Shown here: positions 17,290 to 26,400 of the stretch, piece by piece
Layout: each line of letters starts with the position of its first letter
Numbering within the stretch: position 1 is the first letter of the stretch
NCBI RefSeq assembly: GCF_001183965.1
Contig: NZ_LFZV01000001.1
Coordinates: 3,523,843-3,587,842, forward strand
Reading direction: 5' to 3'
Length of the DNA stretch: 64,000 bases
From: Bacillus sp. FJAT-27916
GTDB lineage: Bacteria; Bacillota; Bacilli; Bacillales; Pradoshiaceae
Made by a program: the position numbers and the translations under genes
The notes under the pieces: generated by a model
What the model was told of the DNA's origin: nothing
The model's input: the letters and a program-made list of their open reading frames with translations, nothing else
Database searches by the model: none

Positions 17290-18283
17290 ACAAAATCACG
17301 TCCGCCTCATATATGGAGTTATGCTAATCTTGCTGCTTCTGAGCATTCTCGCCGGCATCAGCCTCGGCCCATCTGCTGTTGGACTCAGTCAAATCATTCC
17401 AACTCTGATAGGGGAAGGTTCCTTTAAGGAGGAGTTCATTCTCCTCTCAGTCCGGATGCCGCGTGTGTTTATTCTGGCCTTGGCTGGTATGGCCTTAGCG
17501 CTTTCCGGCGCGATTCTGCAAAGCCTGACTAAAAATGATTTGGCTGACCCCGGCATTATTGGTATCAATGCTGGTGCCGGCATGGCTATCACCATCTTTT
17601 ATTTATTCGTTGACGCAAATCTTGACTACTATACGTATCAATTGCCGGCTGTCGGTTTTGCCGGCGCAATTATAACGGCCGTCTTGATTTATGGTATGAC
17701 TGTAGAAAAACAGAAAGGCATCCAGCCCGTCAAGCTGGTCCTGATGGGAGTCGGCTTCGCCTCAGCCCTTTCTGGCTTGATGGTCATTCTTATCTCTGGA
17801 GCCAGACAGGAAGATGTTCAATTCATCTCGAGATGGCTGGCGGGCAGTATATGGGGGGCAGATTGGCCATTTATTCTTGCACTCCTGCCCTGGCTGACAA
17901 TCTCTGTGCCAATTTTATTGTTCAAACAGCGCGCCATGAACCTGCTCGCCTTGAATGAAACGGTCGCTAAGGGGGTTGGTGTCCATGTCAATCGTGATCG
18001 CGTCATCCTTTTGATTGTGGCAGTAGCCTTGGCAGCATCCTCCGTATCGGTGGTTGGGAATATCAGCTTTATCGGCCTGATTGCTCCACATATCGCCAAA
18101 CGGTTGGTCGGAGCAAGGCATCAAAGCTTCTTATTCCTGTCACCTTTGATTGGTGCAGCTATCTTAATTACCGCTGATACCATCGGCCGCATTATTTACA
18201 GTGAACAAACCATACCAGCGGGAATTATCGTATCCATCATTGGCGCGCCCTATTTCTTATATCTTTTGAAAAAAACGTCCTGA
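17282..18283 (+). CDS. FecCD-family siderophore permease 2
   Basis: This 333-residue partner permease has the same landmarks: RMPRVFILALAGMALALSGA, QSLTKNDLADPGIIGINAGA and GNISFIGLIAPHIAKRLVG. It starts with TTG at 17282, overlapping the end of the first permease by 8 bp; the GGGGGAC ribosome site lies inside the upstream gene. A heterodimer of the two permeases with the shared ATPase is expected. It is the last gene of the Fur operon. The next promoter (tyrS T-box) begins only about 6 bp after its stop and no terminator was recognised, so some read-through into the T-box leader is possible. Confidence 0.93.
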   Translation: MRKQNHVRLIYGVMLILLLLSILAGISLGPSAVGLSQIIPTLIGEGSFKEEFILLSVRMPRVFILALAGMALALSGAILQSLTKNDLADPGIIGINAGAGMAITIFYLFVDANLDYYTYQLPAVGFAGAIITAVLIYGMTVEKQKGIQPVKLVLMGVGFASALSGLMVILISGARQEDVQFISRWLAGSIWGADWPFILALLPWLTISVPILLFKQRAMNLLALNETVAKGVGVHVNRDRVILLIVAVALAASSVSVVGNISFIGLIAPHIAKRLVGARHQSFLFLSPLIGAAILITADTIGRIIYSEQTIPAGIIVSIIGAPYFLYLLKKTS

Positions 18284-18288
18284 GTGGA

Positions 18289-18317
18289 TTGACAAATAAC
18301 CTCCTCTGCTGTTTAAT
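18289..18317 (+). promoter_or_regulatory. Promoter of the tyrosyl-tRNA synthetase T-box transcript
   Basis: -35 TTGACA, 17-bp spacer, -10 TTTAAT. It gives a start near 18324, the 5' end of the T-box leader. Confidence 0.75.
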
Positions 18318-18323
18318 TATGGT

Positions 18324-18642
18324 TAATATCTGCATAACGAAGATTTGTTTCTGACATTTCGGAGTATAAGAGGAAAAGCGTTGAAGAGAACGAGTAGCTC
18401 TAATGGAACTTACAGAAAGCAGCCGGCAGCTGAGAGGCGCAAAGGAAAGTTAGAGTGAATACATCTCGGAGCTGCGTACCGAACTCACAGTAGGCTACGC
18501 CGGGGAAAGCATCCGTCATCATGGCAAAGGTATCGCTCAAAAGCCGTACCTAGTGAGAAGAGTTGTGTGAGCAGCTCTTGAATAAAGGTGGTAACGCGTT
18601 TAAATACGCCCTTTAGGCATATAGCCTAAAGGGCGTTTTTTG
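18324..18642 (+). ncRNA. T-box leader, tyrosine specific
   Basis: This is a T-box riboswitch that reads uncharged tRNA-Tyr. The specifier loop carries the Tyr codon TAC (18460-18462, in GTGAATACATC) after the AG-rich motif of stem I. The T-box antiterminator element at 18584-18598 reads AAAGGTGGTAACGCG, with A where the canonical sequence has C. The TGGT bulge would pair with the ACCA end of tRNA-Tyr. A terminator hairpin follows. When tRNA-Tyr is uncharged, the antiterminator forms and the synthetase is made. Confidence 0.93.
18606..18641 (+). terminator. T-box regulatory terminator
   Basis: Perfect 13-bp stem (ACGCCCTTTAGGC and its complement) with an ATATA loop and a T run. It is the attenuator alternative to the antiterminator. 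Confidence 0.93.
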
Positions 18643-18702
18643 TTTTTTACTCTTATAGAGCTTGCTATATTAATTCTTTTAATATTACAAGGAGATGTTC
18701 GT

Positions 18703-19917
18703 ATGTTTTTAAAACCTGAAAAACAATTGGAAATCATTCAAAAAGGCGCAGACACCATCGTTGACAGAGAGGAATTACACGTAAAACTTGAACGATCATA
18801 TAAGGAAAATCAGCCCCTGATAATCAAGCTCGGTCTTGACCCATCTGCTCCGGACATTCACCTTGGACACGCGGTTGTCCTTCGCAAGATTAAGCAAATG
18901 CAGGATCTAGGCCACCATGCCGTCATCCTGATTGGTGATTTCACCGGCCGCATCGGCGACCCGACTGGCAAAGCAAAGGGCCGTGTTGCGCTCAGTGATG
19001 AAGTTGTAAAGGAAAATGCAAAAACATATTGCGAGCAAATATTCAAAGTGCTTGATCAGGAGAAAACAACTGTCCGCTTTAATAGTGAATGGCTGTCGAA
19101 ATTGACCTTTGAAGATGTCATTAAATTAGCGGCCACCACATCGGTTGCTCGTATTTTGGAAAGAGATGATTTCCAAAAACGCTACCAAAACCAGATACCA
19201 ATCGGCATCCATGAATTTTTCTACCCGCTCATGCAAGCATACGATTCCGTGGAATTAAAGGCAGATATTGAACTCGGCGGTACAGATCAAACCTTCAATA
19301 TCCTCATGGGGCGTACGCTGCAAAAACATTTCGGCCTGGAGAAACAAATCGCCATCTTCATGCCGCTTCTTGAAGGATTGGACGGCAAAGAAAAGATGAG
19401 CAAAAGCTTAGGCAACTACATTGGTGTGAACGAAGCTCCTGAAGTGATGTTCAAGAAGGTAATGGAAATCCCTGATGAACTGATTATCAAATACTTCGAA
19501 TTAGCGACAGATGAACATCCACAACAAATAGCAGCTATCAAAGCTCGCTTAGAAAACGGGGAAAATCCGCGAGACATCAAAATTGAGCTCGCTCAGATTA
19601 TCACCGCCCTGTACCACGGTGAGAAGACAATGAAGGAGGCAAGACAGTACTTCGAGACGGTCTTCCGCAAAAGAGAGCTGCCCAATGACATTCCGACCAT
19701 CCAATTGGAGGACGCTCAAGAAACCATCACAGATGTTATCCCGAATCTCATCGAGCATGGACTTGTCACTAGCAAAAGCGAGTTCCTCCGCTTAGTGAAG
19801 CAAAACGGCGTCTCCCTCAATGGGGAAAAGCTGACATCTGAAACATTGAATCAGACCATTGCCAGCGAGGATGTCATTCAGATTGGGAAGAAACGATTCG
19901 TGAAAGTCATTAAATAA
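18703..19917 (+). CDS. tyrZ: Tyrosyl-tRNA synthetase, TyrZ type
   Basis: This class I synthetase charges tRNA-Tyr. It is 404 residues from the ATG at 18703, which follows AAGGAGATG; an open frame further upstream runs into the T-box and is not the start. HIGH appears as HLGH (in DIHLGHAVVLRKIKQ) and KMSKS is exact (GKEKMSKSLGN). The C-terminal S4-like RNA-binding domain is in EFLRLVKQNGVSLNGEKL. Sequence blocks are closer to B. subtilis TyrZ than to the main TyrS. Expression is under the T-box. A second, housekeeping TyrRS may exist elsewhere. Confidence 0.92.
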   Translation: MFLKPEKQLEIIQKGADTIVDREELHVKLERSYKENQPLIIKLGLDPSAPDIHLGHAVVLRKIKQMQDLGHHAVILIGDFTGRIGDPTGKAKGRVALSDEVVKENAKTYCEQIFKVLDQEKTTVRFNSEWLSKLTFEDVIKLAATTSVARILERDDFQKRYQNQIPIGIHEFFYPLMQAYDSVELKADIELGGTDQTFNILMGRTLQKHFGLEKQIAIFMPLLEGLDGKEKMSKSLGNYIGVNEAPEVMFKKVMEIPDELIIKYFELATDEHPQQIAAIKARLENGENPRDIKIELAQIITALYHGEKTMKEARQYFETVFRKRELPNDIPTIQLEDAQETITDVIPNLIEHGLVTSKSEFLRLVKQNGVSLNGEKLTSETLNQTIASEDVIQIGKKRFVKVIK

Positions 19918-19923
19918 TCGATT

Positions 19924-19952
19924 ACAGGCAGAGAAGCTCTGCCTGTTTTTTT
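19924..19952 (+). terminator. Intrinsic terminator after tyrZ
   Basis: Perfect 10-bp stem ACAGGCAGAG/CTCTGCCTGT followed by seven T. Confidence 0.92.
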
Positions 19953-20101
19953 GATAAATAGCTCTAGATGGTCATAAGGAAGAACATTTATCAAAAAAAT
20001 CCGGAATTATTTATGATAAATGAGCCTAAGCTGATGATTTTGACTACAGGAGCTTGGTTAGCATTAAATTCATCGTGAAATCTTTGTCATTTCTTGTTTT
20101 A

Positions 20102-20191
20102 TGGGCGAAATGATAAGGCTTAAGAGCGAAAGATTTGACTTTAAGGGCGAATTCACCAGCCTATGGGCAGACTACAAGCCGTATGAGCGAA
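20102..20191 (+). repeat. Five degenerate 20-21 bp units in a non-coding gap
   Basis: Within the 375-bp gap between the tyrZ terminator and the gpx gene, the core (G/A)GGCGAA-like motif recurs at 20103, 20124, 20145, 20165 and 20185. The spacing is 21, 21, 20 and 20 bp, about two helical turns. The fourth copy is GGGCAGA. No gene is seen in the gap. Confidence 0.6.
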
Positions 20192-20259
20192 ATTCGTTTC
20201 ACTACGCCGCAACTAACAAACTAACCAACTAGTAACCCTATCATCACAAACCGTAACCT

Positions 20260-20288
20260 TTGGTAAGAATGACCATTTTCTGTATAAT
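20260..20288 (+). promoter_or_regulatory. Promoter of the gpx-ohrR-like operon
   Basis: -35 TTGGTA, 17-bp spacer, -10 TATAAT. The -10 overlaps the start of the palindromic operator. Confidence 0.7.
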
Positions 20289-20312
20289 TAAATCGTACAC
20301 GATACAATTATA
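20283..20312. promoter_or_regulatory. Probable OhrR/MarR-type operator
   Basis: This 30-bp imperfect palindrome runs from TATAATT to AATTATA with an inner ATCGT/ACGAT. The first 15 bases match 13 of 15 of the B. subtilis OhrR half-operator TACAATTAAATTGTA. It covers the -10, so a bound regulator would block transcription. Confidence 0.65.
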
Positions 20313-20327
20313 TGGAGGAGGATTTGC

Positions 20328-20819
20328 ATGAAAACAGTCTATGATTTCCAAGTGAAGAAAACAGACGGATTAATGCAGCCGCTGGATATGTATGAAGGAA
20401 AGCCGCTTTTAATCGTGAATACGGCCAGCAAATGCGGCTTGGCCCCCCAATTTAAAGGCTTACAGGAGCTGCACGAGAAATTTCAAGAAGACGGCTTCCA
20501 GGTCCTTGGGTTTCCATGCGATCAATTTAACAATCAAGAATATGACGATATTGAAGAGACGACACAATTTTGTCAGATGAATTATGGGGTAAGCTTTCCG
20601 ATGTTTGCGAAAGTCAAGGTCAATGGGAATGAGGCTGATCCTCTGTTTCAATATCTGACCCAGCAGCAAAAGGGTTTGCTCGGTAAGCAGATTAAATGGA
20701 ATTTCACCAAATTTCTCGTTAATGAAAAGGGTGAGGTCATTGAGCGTTATGCTCCCACAACTGAACCCCAAAAGATTGAAGAAGATATCCGAAGTGTCAT
20801 CGAGAATGCAAGTCGTTAG
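20328..20819 (+). CDS. bsaA: Glutathione peroxidase-like thiol peroxidase
   Basis: This 163-residue cysteine-type Gpx-like peroxidase reduces hydroperoxides, probably with thioredoxin in this type of host. The catalytic Cys lies in NTASKCGLAPQ (about residue 37), where animal enzymes have selenocysteine. GFPCDQFNNQE carries the second Cys and catalytic Gln, and WNFTKFLV gives the conserved Trp and Asn. TGGAGGAGG precedes the ATG. It is the first gene of a two-gene operon whose second gene encodes an OhrR-like peroxide sensor, and the promoter holds a matching palindrome. Confidence 0.93.
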   Translation: MKTVYDFQVKKTDGLMQPLDMYEGKPLLIVNTASKCGLAPQFKGLQELHEKFQEDGFQVLGFPCDQFNNQEYDDIEETTQFCQMNYGVSFPMFAKVKVNGNEADPLFQYLTQQQKGLLGKQIKWNFTKFLVNEKGEVIERYAPTTEPQKIEEDIRSVIENASR

Positions 20820-20828
20820 GTGAATGAT

Positions 20829-21266
20829 ATGGAAGAGTTTTTTACACTGAGAAAGCAATTATGCTTCTCCCTCTATGAAGTCTCAGGCGAATTTACGCGA
20901 TTGTATACAAATGCCTTAAAGAAATTTGGTTTAACCTATCCCCAATACTTAGTATTGCTGAGCTTATGGGAAAAAGACCATGTGACCATGAAGGAATTAG
21001 GCGAGCACGTCAATCTTGGGACAGGTACATTAACCCCGATGATTTCCCGTATGGAAGCAAACGGATGGCTGAAGAAGGAACGCTCAAGGCTTGATGAACG
21101 CAAAGTGTTTATCTCCCTTGAGCAAAAAGCATGGGACCAAAAGCCGCTTATCACTTCAAGAATTGAAGTTGTGTTTGGGAATTGTGAGATTGATTTTGCT
21201 GAATATGAAGGTCTTATGCAGCAACTGGCACAGCTTAAGAACAAACTGACTAAGCAAACCTCTTGA
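20829..21266 (+). CDS. MarR-family regulator of the OhrR type
   Basis: This 145-residue winged-helix repressor resembles OhrR/SarZ peroxide sensors. A single conserved N-terminal Cys sits in LRKQLCFSLYEVSGEFTRLY; in OhrR the same Cys is oxidised by organic peroxides and releases DNA. The DNA-binding wing is around LGTGTLTPMISRMEANGWLKKER. The start is taken as ATG 20829, since AGGTGA over the gpx stop gives good spacing; GTG 20820 is less likely. Co-transcription with the thiol peroxidase and the OhrR-like palindrome in the promoter point to autoregulated peroxide defence. Confidence 0.88.
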   Translation: MEEFFTLRKQLCFSLYEVSGEFTRLYTNALKKFGLTYPQYLVLLSLWEKDHVTMKELGEHVNLGTGTLTPMISRMEANGWLKKERSRLDERKVFISLEQKAWDQKPLITSRIEVVFGNCEIDFAEYEGLMQQLAQLKNKLTKQTS

Positions 21267-21270
21267 TTGA

Positions 21271-21303
21271 AAAAGGAGTCTGATGGCATTTTCAGACTCC
21301 TTT
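21271..21303. terminator. Bidirectional intrinsic terminator
   Basis: Perfect 9-bp stem GGAGTCTGA/TCAGACTCC flanked by A and T runs. It separates the convergent OhrR-like and HIRAN genes and overlaps the HIRAN stop codon. Confidence 0.9.
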
Positions 21304-21624
21304 ACTTTCCTCTTCTGTTATTACTTTTTCCTCCGGGAGCACCTTAGCAATAACGGTGTCTTTCACAATAAACGCCACTTCTCCTGCGCATACCTCATCA
21401 AACGAGTCATAAATCCGTCCGGCACTTTGCGTTCCTTTGGCAACCGTTTGATAATTATTGGCGACATATCCGACCTTGCCGATTGTCTGAAGCTCCGCTT
21501 GAATCGCTTCATCATCCTGCTTATTATCATGGTCTTTTCGCAGAATGACCTTCTGTCCCACCTTAAAAATCTCCGGGCCAAAGTAATGGCTGACCCCTAC
21601 AATCGAAATATATTTCTCTGCCAT
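21292..21624 (-). CDS. HIRAN domain protein
   Basis: This small cytoplasmic protein is about 110 residues, with a HIRAN fold over most of its length: IVGVSHYFGPEIFKVGQKVIL followed by KDHDNKQDDEAIQAEL and IGKVGYVANNYQTVAKGT. HIRAN domains bind DNA ends or structures in nucleases and helicases; stand-alone bacterial copies have unknown roles. The start is ATG 21624, with GGGGGAG upstream; the frame further upstream lacks a better start. It follows an M20 amidohydrolase on the same strand with a 73-bp gap. Confidence 0.8.
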   Translation of the reverse strand: MAEKYISIVGVSHYFGPEIFKVGQKVILRKDHDNKQDDEAIQAELQTIGKVGYVANNYQTVAKGTQSAGRIYDSFDEVCAGEVAFIVKDTVIAKVLPEEKVITEEESKGV

Positions 21625-21697
21625 CACAATTCTCCCCCACCGTATATTTTTGTTACTTTCTCCTCTATTTATATACGTTTCTCCCTTGGAAAATGTT

Positions 21698-22888
21698 TCA
21701 TGAGGGTTTATTCGATTTGAGCCACATCGTCGCTGCATTGGCATGCATGGCTGCACCTATCGGTAAGATATCCTCGTTGAACTCAACCTGAGGATGATGC
21801 ATCGGAAACCCATAGTGAGGATTTTCTTCTTTCGACCCAGCTCCTAGCAGGAAATAGACACTCGGCACCTTATACCCGTACGAAGCAAAATCTTCAGAGC
21901 CCATTCCTCCGCCTTCAAAGGAAATGACAGCTTGATCTCCAACAATATCCTTTACATAAGTGGACAATTGGTCGGCGAGCGCATCATCATTCTTCAAAGG
22001 AGGAACAGATGCCACGACCTCAAAGTTTGCTTCTCCTCTAAACAGCTTCGCTGTAGAGGTGACAATTTCTTCTAGTCTTTTTTGAATAAAATCGCCTATG
22101 TCTACATCCAAATAACGGATGGTCCCTTCTAATACCGCTTGGTCAGGGATAACATTATGCGTATTCCCTGCCTGGAACTTTCCGACTGTGATAACCGCAG
22201 ATTGGATAGCAGACACTTCTCTAGCAATGATTTCTTGCATGGAGAGATAAATATGCGAGGCGATATTAATCGGATCAACACCTGTTTCCGGCATCGCCCC
22301 ATGGCATCCGACCCCTTTGACCGTAATACGGAAGATTGTGCAGCCGGCAATGCTTGTTCCATGTCCATACAGGACCGTATTTGTCGGTGTGCCTGAATGA
22401 ACATGCAGGGCCATGGCCGCATCCACCTTAGGGTTTTCCAAAACACCTGCCTGAATCATCCGTTTTGCTCCCTTGAAGCCTTCCTCGTTCGGCTGAAAGA
22501 TAAGCTTAACCGTTCCTTCAAGCTCATTTTCATGCTCTTTTAATAGCTTAGCCGCTCCTAATAGCATAGTCGTATGAACATCATGTCCGCATGCATGCAT
22601 CTTTCCATTCGTCGCTTTAAAGGAATAATCAGTCTCCTCCGTAATCGGGAGTGCATCCATATCCGCCCTCAGCATGAATGTTTTTCCCCCGTCCTTTTTA
22701 CCGGCCAAGGCAACAATTCCGCTGTCACAAATCTCCTCAGGATCGTATCCGAATTCCCGTAAACGCTCCATCACGTATGCGGTTGTTTGCGGAAGATGGT
22801 CCCCCACTTCAGGGTTTTGGTGGATATGCCGCCTATAGTTGATTAATTCATCTTTCATGGCTTGTGCTTTTGCTAAATAGTCGTTCAT
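21698..22888 (-). CDS. M20 family amidohydrolase (N-acyl amino acid hydrolase type)
   Basis: This 396-residue zinc-dependent amidohydrolase of the M20D group (hippurate hydrolase or N-acyl-L-amino acid deacylase) releases amino acids from N-acyl forms in the cytoplasm. Metal-site blocks are HACGHDVHTTMLLGAAK, QPNEEGFKGAKRMI and ALHVHSG; the dimerisation domain includes GCHGAMPETGVDPINIAS; the last ligand is in FPMHHPQVEF. AGGAGGG precedes the ATG. It lies upstream of the HIRAN gene, possibly in one transcript. The exact substrate is unknown. Confidence 0.92.
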   Translation of the reverse strand: MNDYLAKAQAMKDELINYRRHIHQNPEVGDHLPQTTAYVMERLREFGYDPEEICDSGIVALAGKKDGGKTFMLRADMDALPITEETDYSFKATNGKMHACGHDVHTTMLLGAAKLLKEHENELEGTVKLIFQPNEEGFKGAKRMIQAGVLENPKVDAAMALHVHSGTPTNTVLYGHGTSIAGCTIFRITVKGVGCHGAMPETGVDPINIASHIYLSMQEIIAREVSAIQSAVITVGKFQAGNTHNVIPDQAVLEGTIRYLDVDIGDFIQKRLEEIVTSTAKLFRGEANFEVVASVPPLKNDDALADQLSTYVKDIVGDQAVISFEGGGMGSEDFASYGYKVPSVYFLLGAGSKEENPHYGFPMHHPQVEFNEDILPIGAAMHANAATMWLKSNKPS

Positions 22889-23461
22889 TTAGACCCTCCT
22901 GTACTTTTTATTTTCTAATAATAATTTACACTGGGCATCTCTCATTTATCCACATATTTAGGCAAATTTTGTCGTATCCCTTTCTTGGTTAGGGATTGAT
23001 TATCTGTTACGAACGAGCTGATCCATTCACATAACTGGGCCTATCTGCCTCTCCTATTCATCTATTCCCCCCAGTTTTTGCTTGCTTCCTAATTCGTTAG
23101 CTGTCATCCTATGTTCTCTATTTCGCACATATCAATCCTTTTACTTCCATCTCACATGCCGGAATACTCATTTTACTCCTTCTCCCTGTTTTTACATTAT
23201 ATGGTATATGACCTTCTTCCGCTTTTTAGCCTGACACTCATAGACTTTGTACTGATTTCGACAACCCCATATACATGCGGCTTTCCTCCAAAGGATTCAT
23301 TTTAACGAACAACTCTTTATTATGATAAAAACAGACAACCTTCGACCCAATCATTAAGGTAAAGTTGATATAACAACCACGAGCGCAAACAAGCATTCTT
23401 ATGAATAGGAGGTGATGAATGTTATTAAGAACGTTCGACAATAAAAGTAGGAGGGGAAATA
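22889..23461. other. 573-bp gap with long leader of the protease gene
   Basis: No convincing gene. The left part is upstream of the M20 gene. Near the right end there is a full-strength Shine-Dalgarno, AGGAGGTGA at 23407-23415, with ATG at 23419. This opens a short frame that overlaps the start of the protease out of frame. No clear promoter was identified. Confidence 0.5.
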
Positions 23462-26400
23462 ATGAGCAGAAAAAGAAAAAAGGTACAAGGCATTCTTCTA
23501 TCTTCACTTCTCATCCCAGCACTGATCTTCACATCAGGGGCACAAACCGCATCTTATGCTTCAACCACAAAATCAGTCAATACATCGGCTAGTTCGACAA
23601 TTGCCGAAAAGAGTAAGACAAAAATCTCCAAGAAGCTTTCCACCCAGTTTGAAAAAGAGGATAAAGTTTCTTTTATCATCAAATTCAAGGAGCAGGTCGA
23701 TACTGCTAAAGTAGCGAAAGAAGCGACTGCAGCTGCCAAGAAACAAAAGCTGTCATCTTCTAAGGCATCATTGGCCAAGCGCTCAAGCATAGTCACAAAC
23801 CTCCGTGCCACCGCCCAAGAAACTCAAATGAATGTCAATAAATTCTTAGAGGAACAGGTGAAGGCAGGCGAAGCGAAGGATCTTCAATCGTTCTATATCG
23901 TGAATGCGATAGCTGTCACGGCTTCAGAATCGGTCATGAAGAAAATTGCGGCTTATCCAGAGGTAGACAAAATCCTCCCAAATGAAACAAGACAGCTGAT
24001 ACAGCCAGTAGCCAAAGCCGAGACAAAAGCAAAAACAACTGAAAATAAGAAAGTTACAACGAAGGAATCAGCTAAGGAAACAAAAGCTGAAACATCTTCC
24101 GTTGAGTGGAATATCGCTCAAATCAGCGCGCCTGCCGTATGGGAAATGGGCATTGATGGTGCCGGAACGGTTGTTGCCAGCATTGATACTGGCGTTCAAT
24201 GGGATCATCCATCCCTGAAGACAAAATATCGTGGATACGACCCAGCGAATCCGAACCAGCCTTCCCATGAATATAACTGGTATGACGCAACTTCAGCTAA
24301 CCGCAATGCCCCTTATGATGATCTAGATCATGGCACTCACACAATTGGAACGATGGTCGGTTCCGAGCCAAATGGCACGAACCAAATCGGTGTAGCCCCG
24401 GGCGCTAAGTTCATTGCCGTTAAAGCCTTCACAGCAAACGGAGGTACAGATTCTGACTTGATAGAAGCCGGAGAATGGGTATTGGCACCGAAAGATGCCG
24501 CCGGTAATCCCCATCCTGAAATGGCACCTGACGTAGTCACCAACTCATGGGGCGGCGGTGCCGGCCTTGATGAATGGTTCCGTCCAATGGTCCAGGCTTG
24601 GAAAAGTGCAGATATCTTCCCAGAGTTCTCCGCCGGGAACACAACTTTAACTAACCCGGGCGGCCCAGGATCTGTTGCCAATCCAGCTAACTATCCGGAA
24701 TCTTACGCTACTGGTGCGACTGATATCAATAATGCGTTAGCGAGCTTCTCATTAAGAGGACCATCCCCTTATGGTGAGCTTAAGCCGGATATCTCTGCAC
24801 CTGGTGTCAATATCCGCTCATCTGTTCCAGGAGGCGCCTATGAAGGCGGATGGAACGGAACATCCATGGCAGGACCGCATATTTCTGGGGTCGTTGCCTT
24901 ATTGAAGCAGGCAAATGCCAGCTTAACTGTTGATGAGCTTGAGGAAATCTTATCTACAACAGCTACTCCGCTTACTGACAGTACCTATCCTGTATCTCCT
25001 AACAATGGCTATGGGGCTGGACTCGTCAATGCTTTTGATGCAGTTTCCTCCGTTGTCAGCGGCCTTGGCAAAATTAAAGGAACTGTAACAAAGGAAGGGG
25101 ATGACACACAAGCCCCAGCTATTGAAACAGAGCCTGTTACAAGCTCTTACAAAGGAATGGACCTTGCTCTTAAAGCGACAGCAACGGATAATATCTCTGT
25201 TACAAACGTAACACTGAAATACAAGAAGGCAGATGGAAGCTGGGCTGAAGTGAGCGCCGAACGCGTGAGCGGCGATTACCAATCCGGCGAATACGAAGCA
25301 ACGATTCCTGGAAGTGAATTGACTGGTGAATCAACACAGTATCAATTCATTGCCAATGACTTTGGCGGAAACACGAAAGAAACCGGCACATACACAGTAG
25401 AGCTTCTAAACGGCATAACTGTCGGCTACGAAACAGATTTTGAACAAAACCCGACAGGATGGAGATCCTACGGCACGAATAACTCATGGGAATGGGGAGC
25501 TCCAACCTCAGGACCAGGCGCAGCTGCCTCCGGTGAAAAGGTTTATGCGACCAACCTTGCTGGAAACTATGCAAACAGCGCGAATATGAGCTTGCAAATG
25601 CCCCCAATCGACCTTCCAGAGGGCAATAGCTTCCTTCAATTTAAGCATTGGTACAATCTAGAGAGAAACTATGATTTCGGTCATGTTTTCCTTTCAACAG
25701 ATGGCTCAACTTGGACACAGGTTGCTCGCTATAATGATCTATCCAACGCATGGGTGGACGGGGAAGTAGACTTGAGCGAATATGCCGGACAGCGTGTCTA
25801 TATTGCCTTTAACGTGACAACAGATGGATCTGTTCAGCGCGCAGGCTGGTATTTAGATGATGTTAAACTCTCTGCTACACCAATCGCACCGGCGAAGAAA
25901 GCAAATCTTGGTATCACAAAAACAACAGAAGACACCACAAAAGCAACAGCTAAGACAAAAGTTGATCCGAACAAAATCACTCCAGTAAAAGCAAAAGATA
26001 GCAAAAAAGACAGTGACCCTGATAAAGAAACACCTTTACCATTGCTTCTTCCATTACAAGCAAAGGTGAATGTGCTTGAAACAGGCCGCTCTGTATACAC
26101 CAACCCTCAAGATGGCTCCTATGAACTAACTCATGCAACTGGGGAATATACGGTACGGGCTGAGGCATACGGTTATCAATCACAGTCACGAACAGTCAAT
26201 GTAGAGGATGAAGGCACAGCTACGGCGAACTTCACCCTGCAAGAAACACCGAAAGGTACTGTCAGCGGTGTTGTCACAAACCGCAGCACAGGCGAACCGG
26301 TTGAAGGTGCGACCATCTACTTAGTCGAGGATGCAGCAGTTACTCCTGTTATGACTAATGAGGACGGGGAATACACACTTACAGCTTATGAAGGCACGTA

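Noticed and set aside
18640..18702. Upstream extension of tyrosyl-tRNA synthetase
   Set aside because: It lies in the T-box terminator tail; the true start is 18703 after AAGGAGATG.
23111..23305. 64-codon hydrophobic frame before the protease
   Set aside because: No ribosome site; hydrophobic residues result from T-rich sequence.
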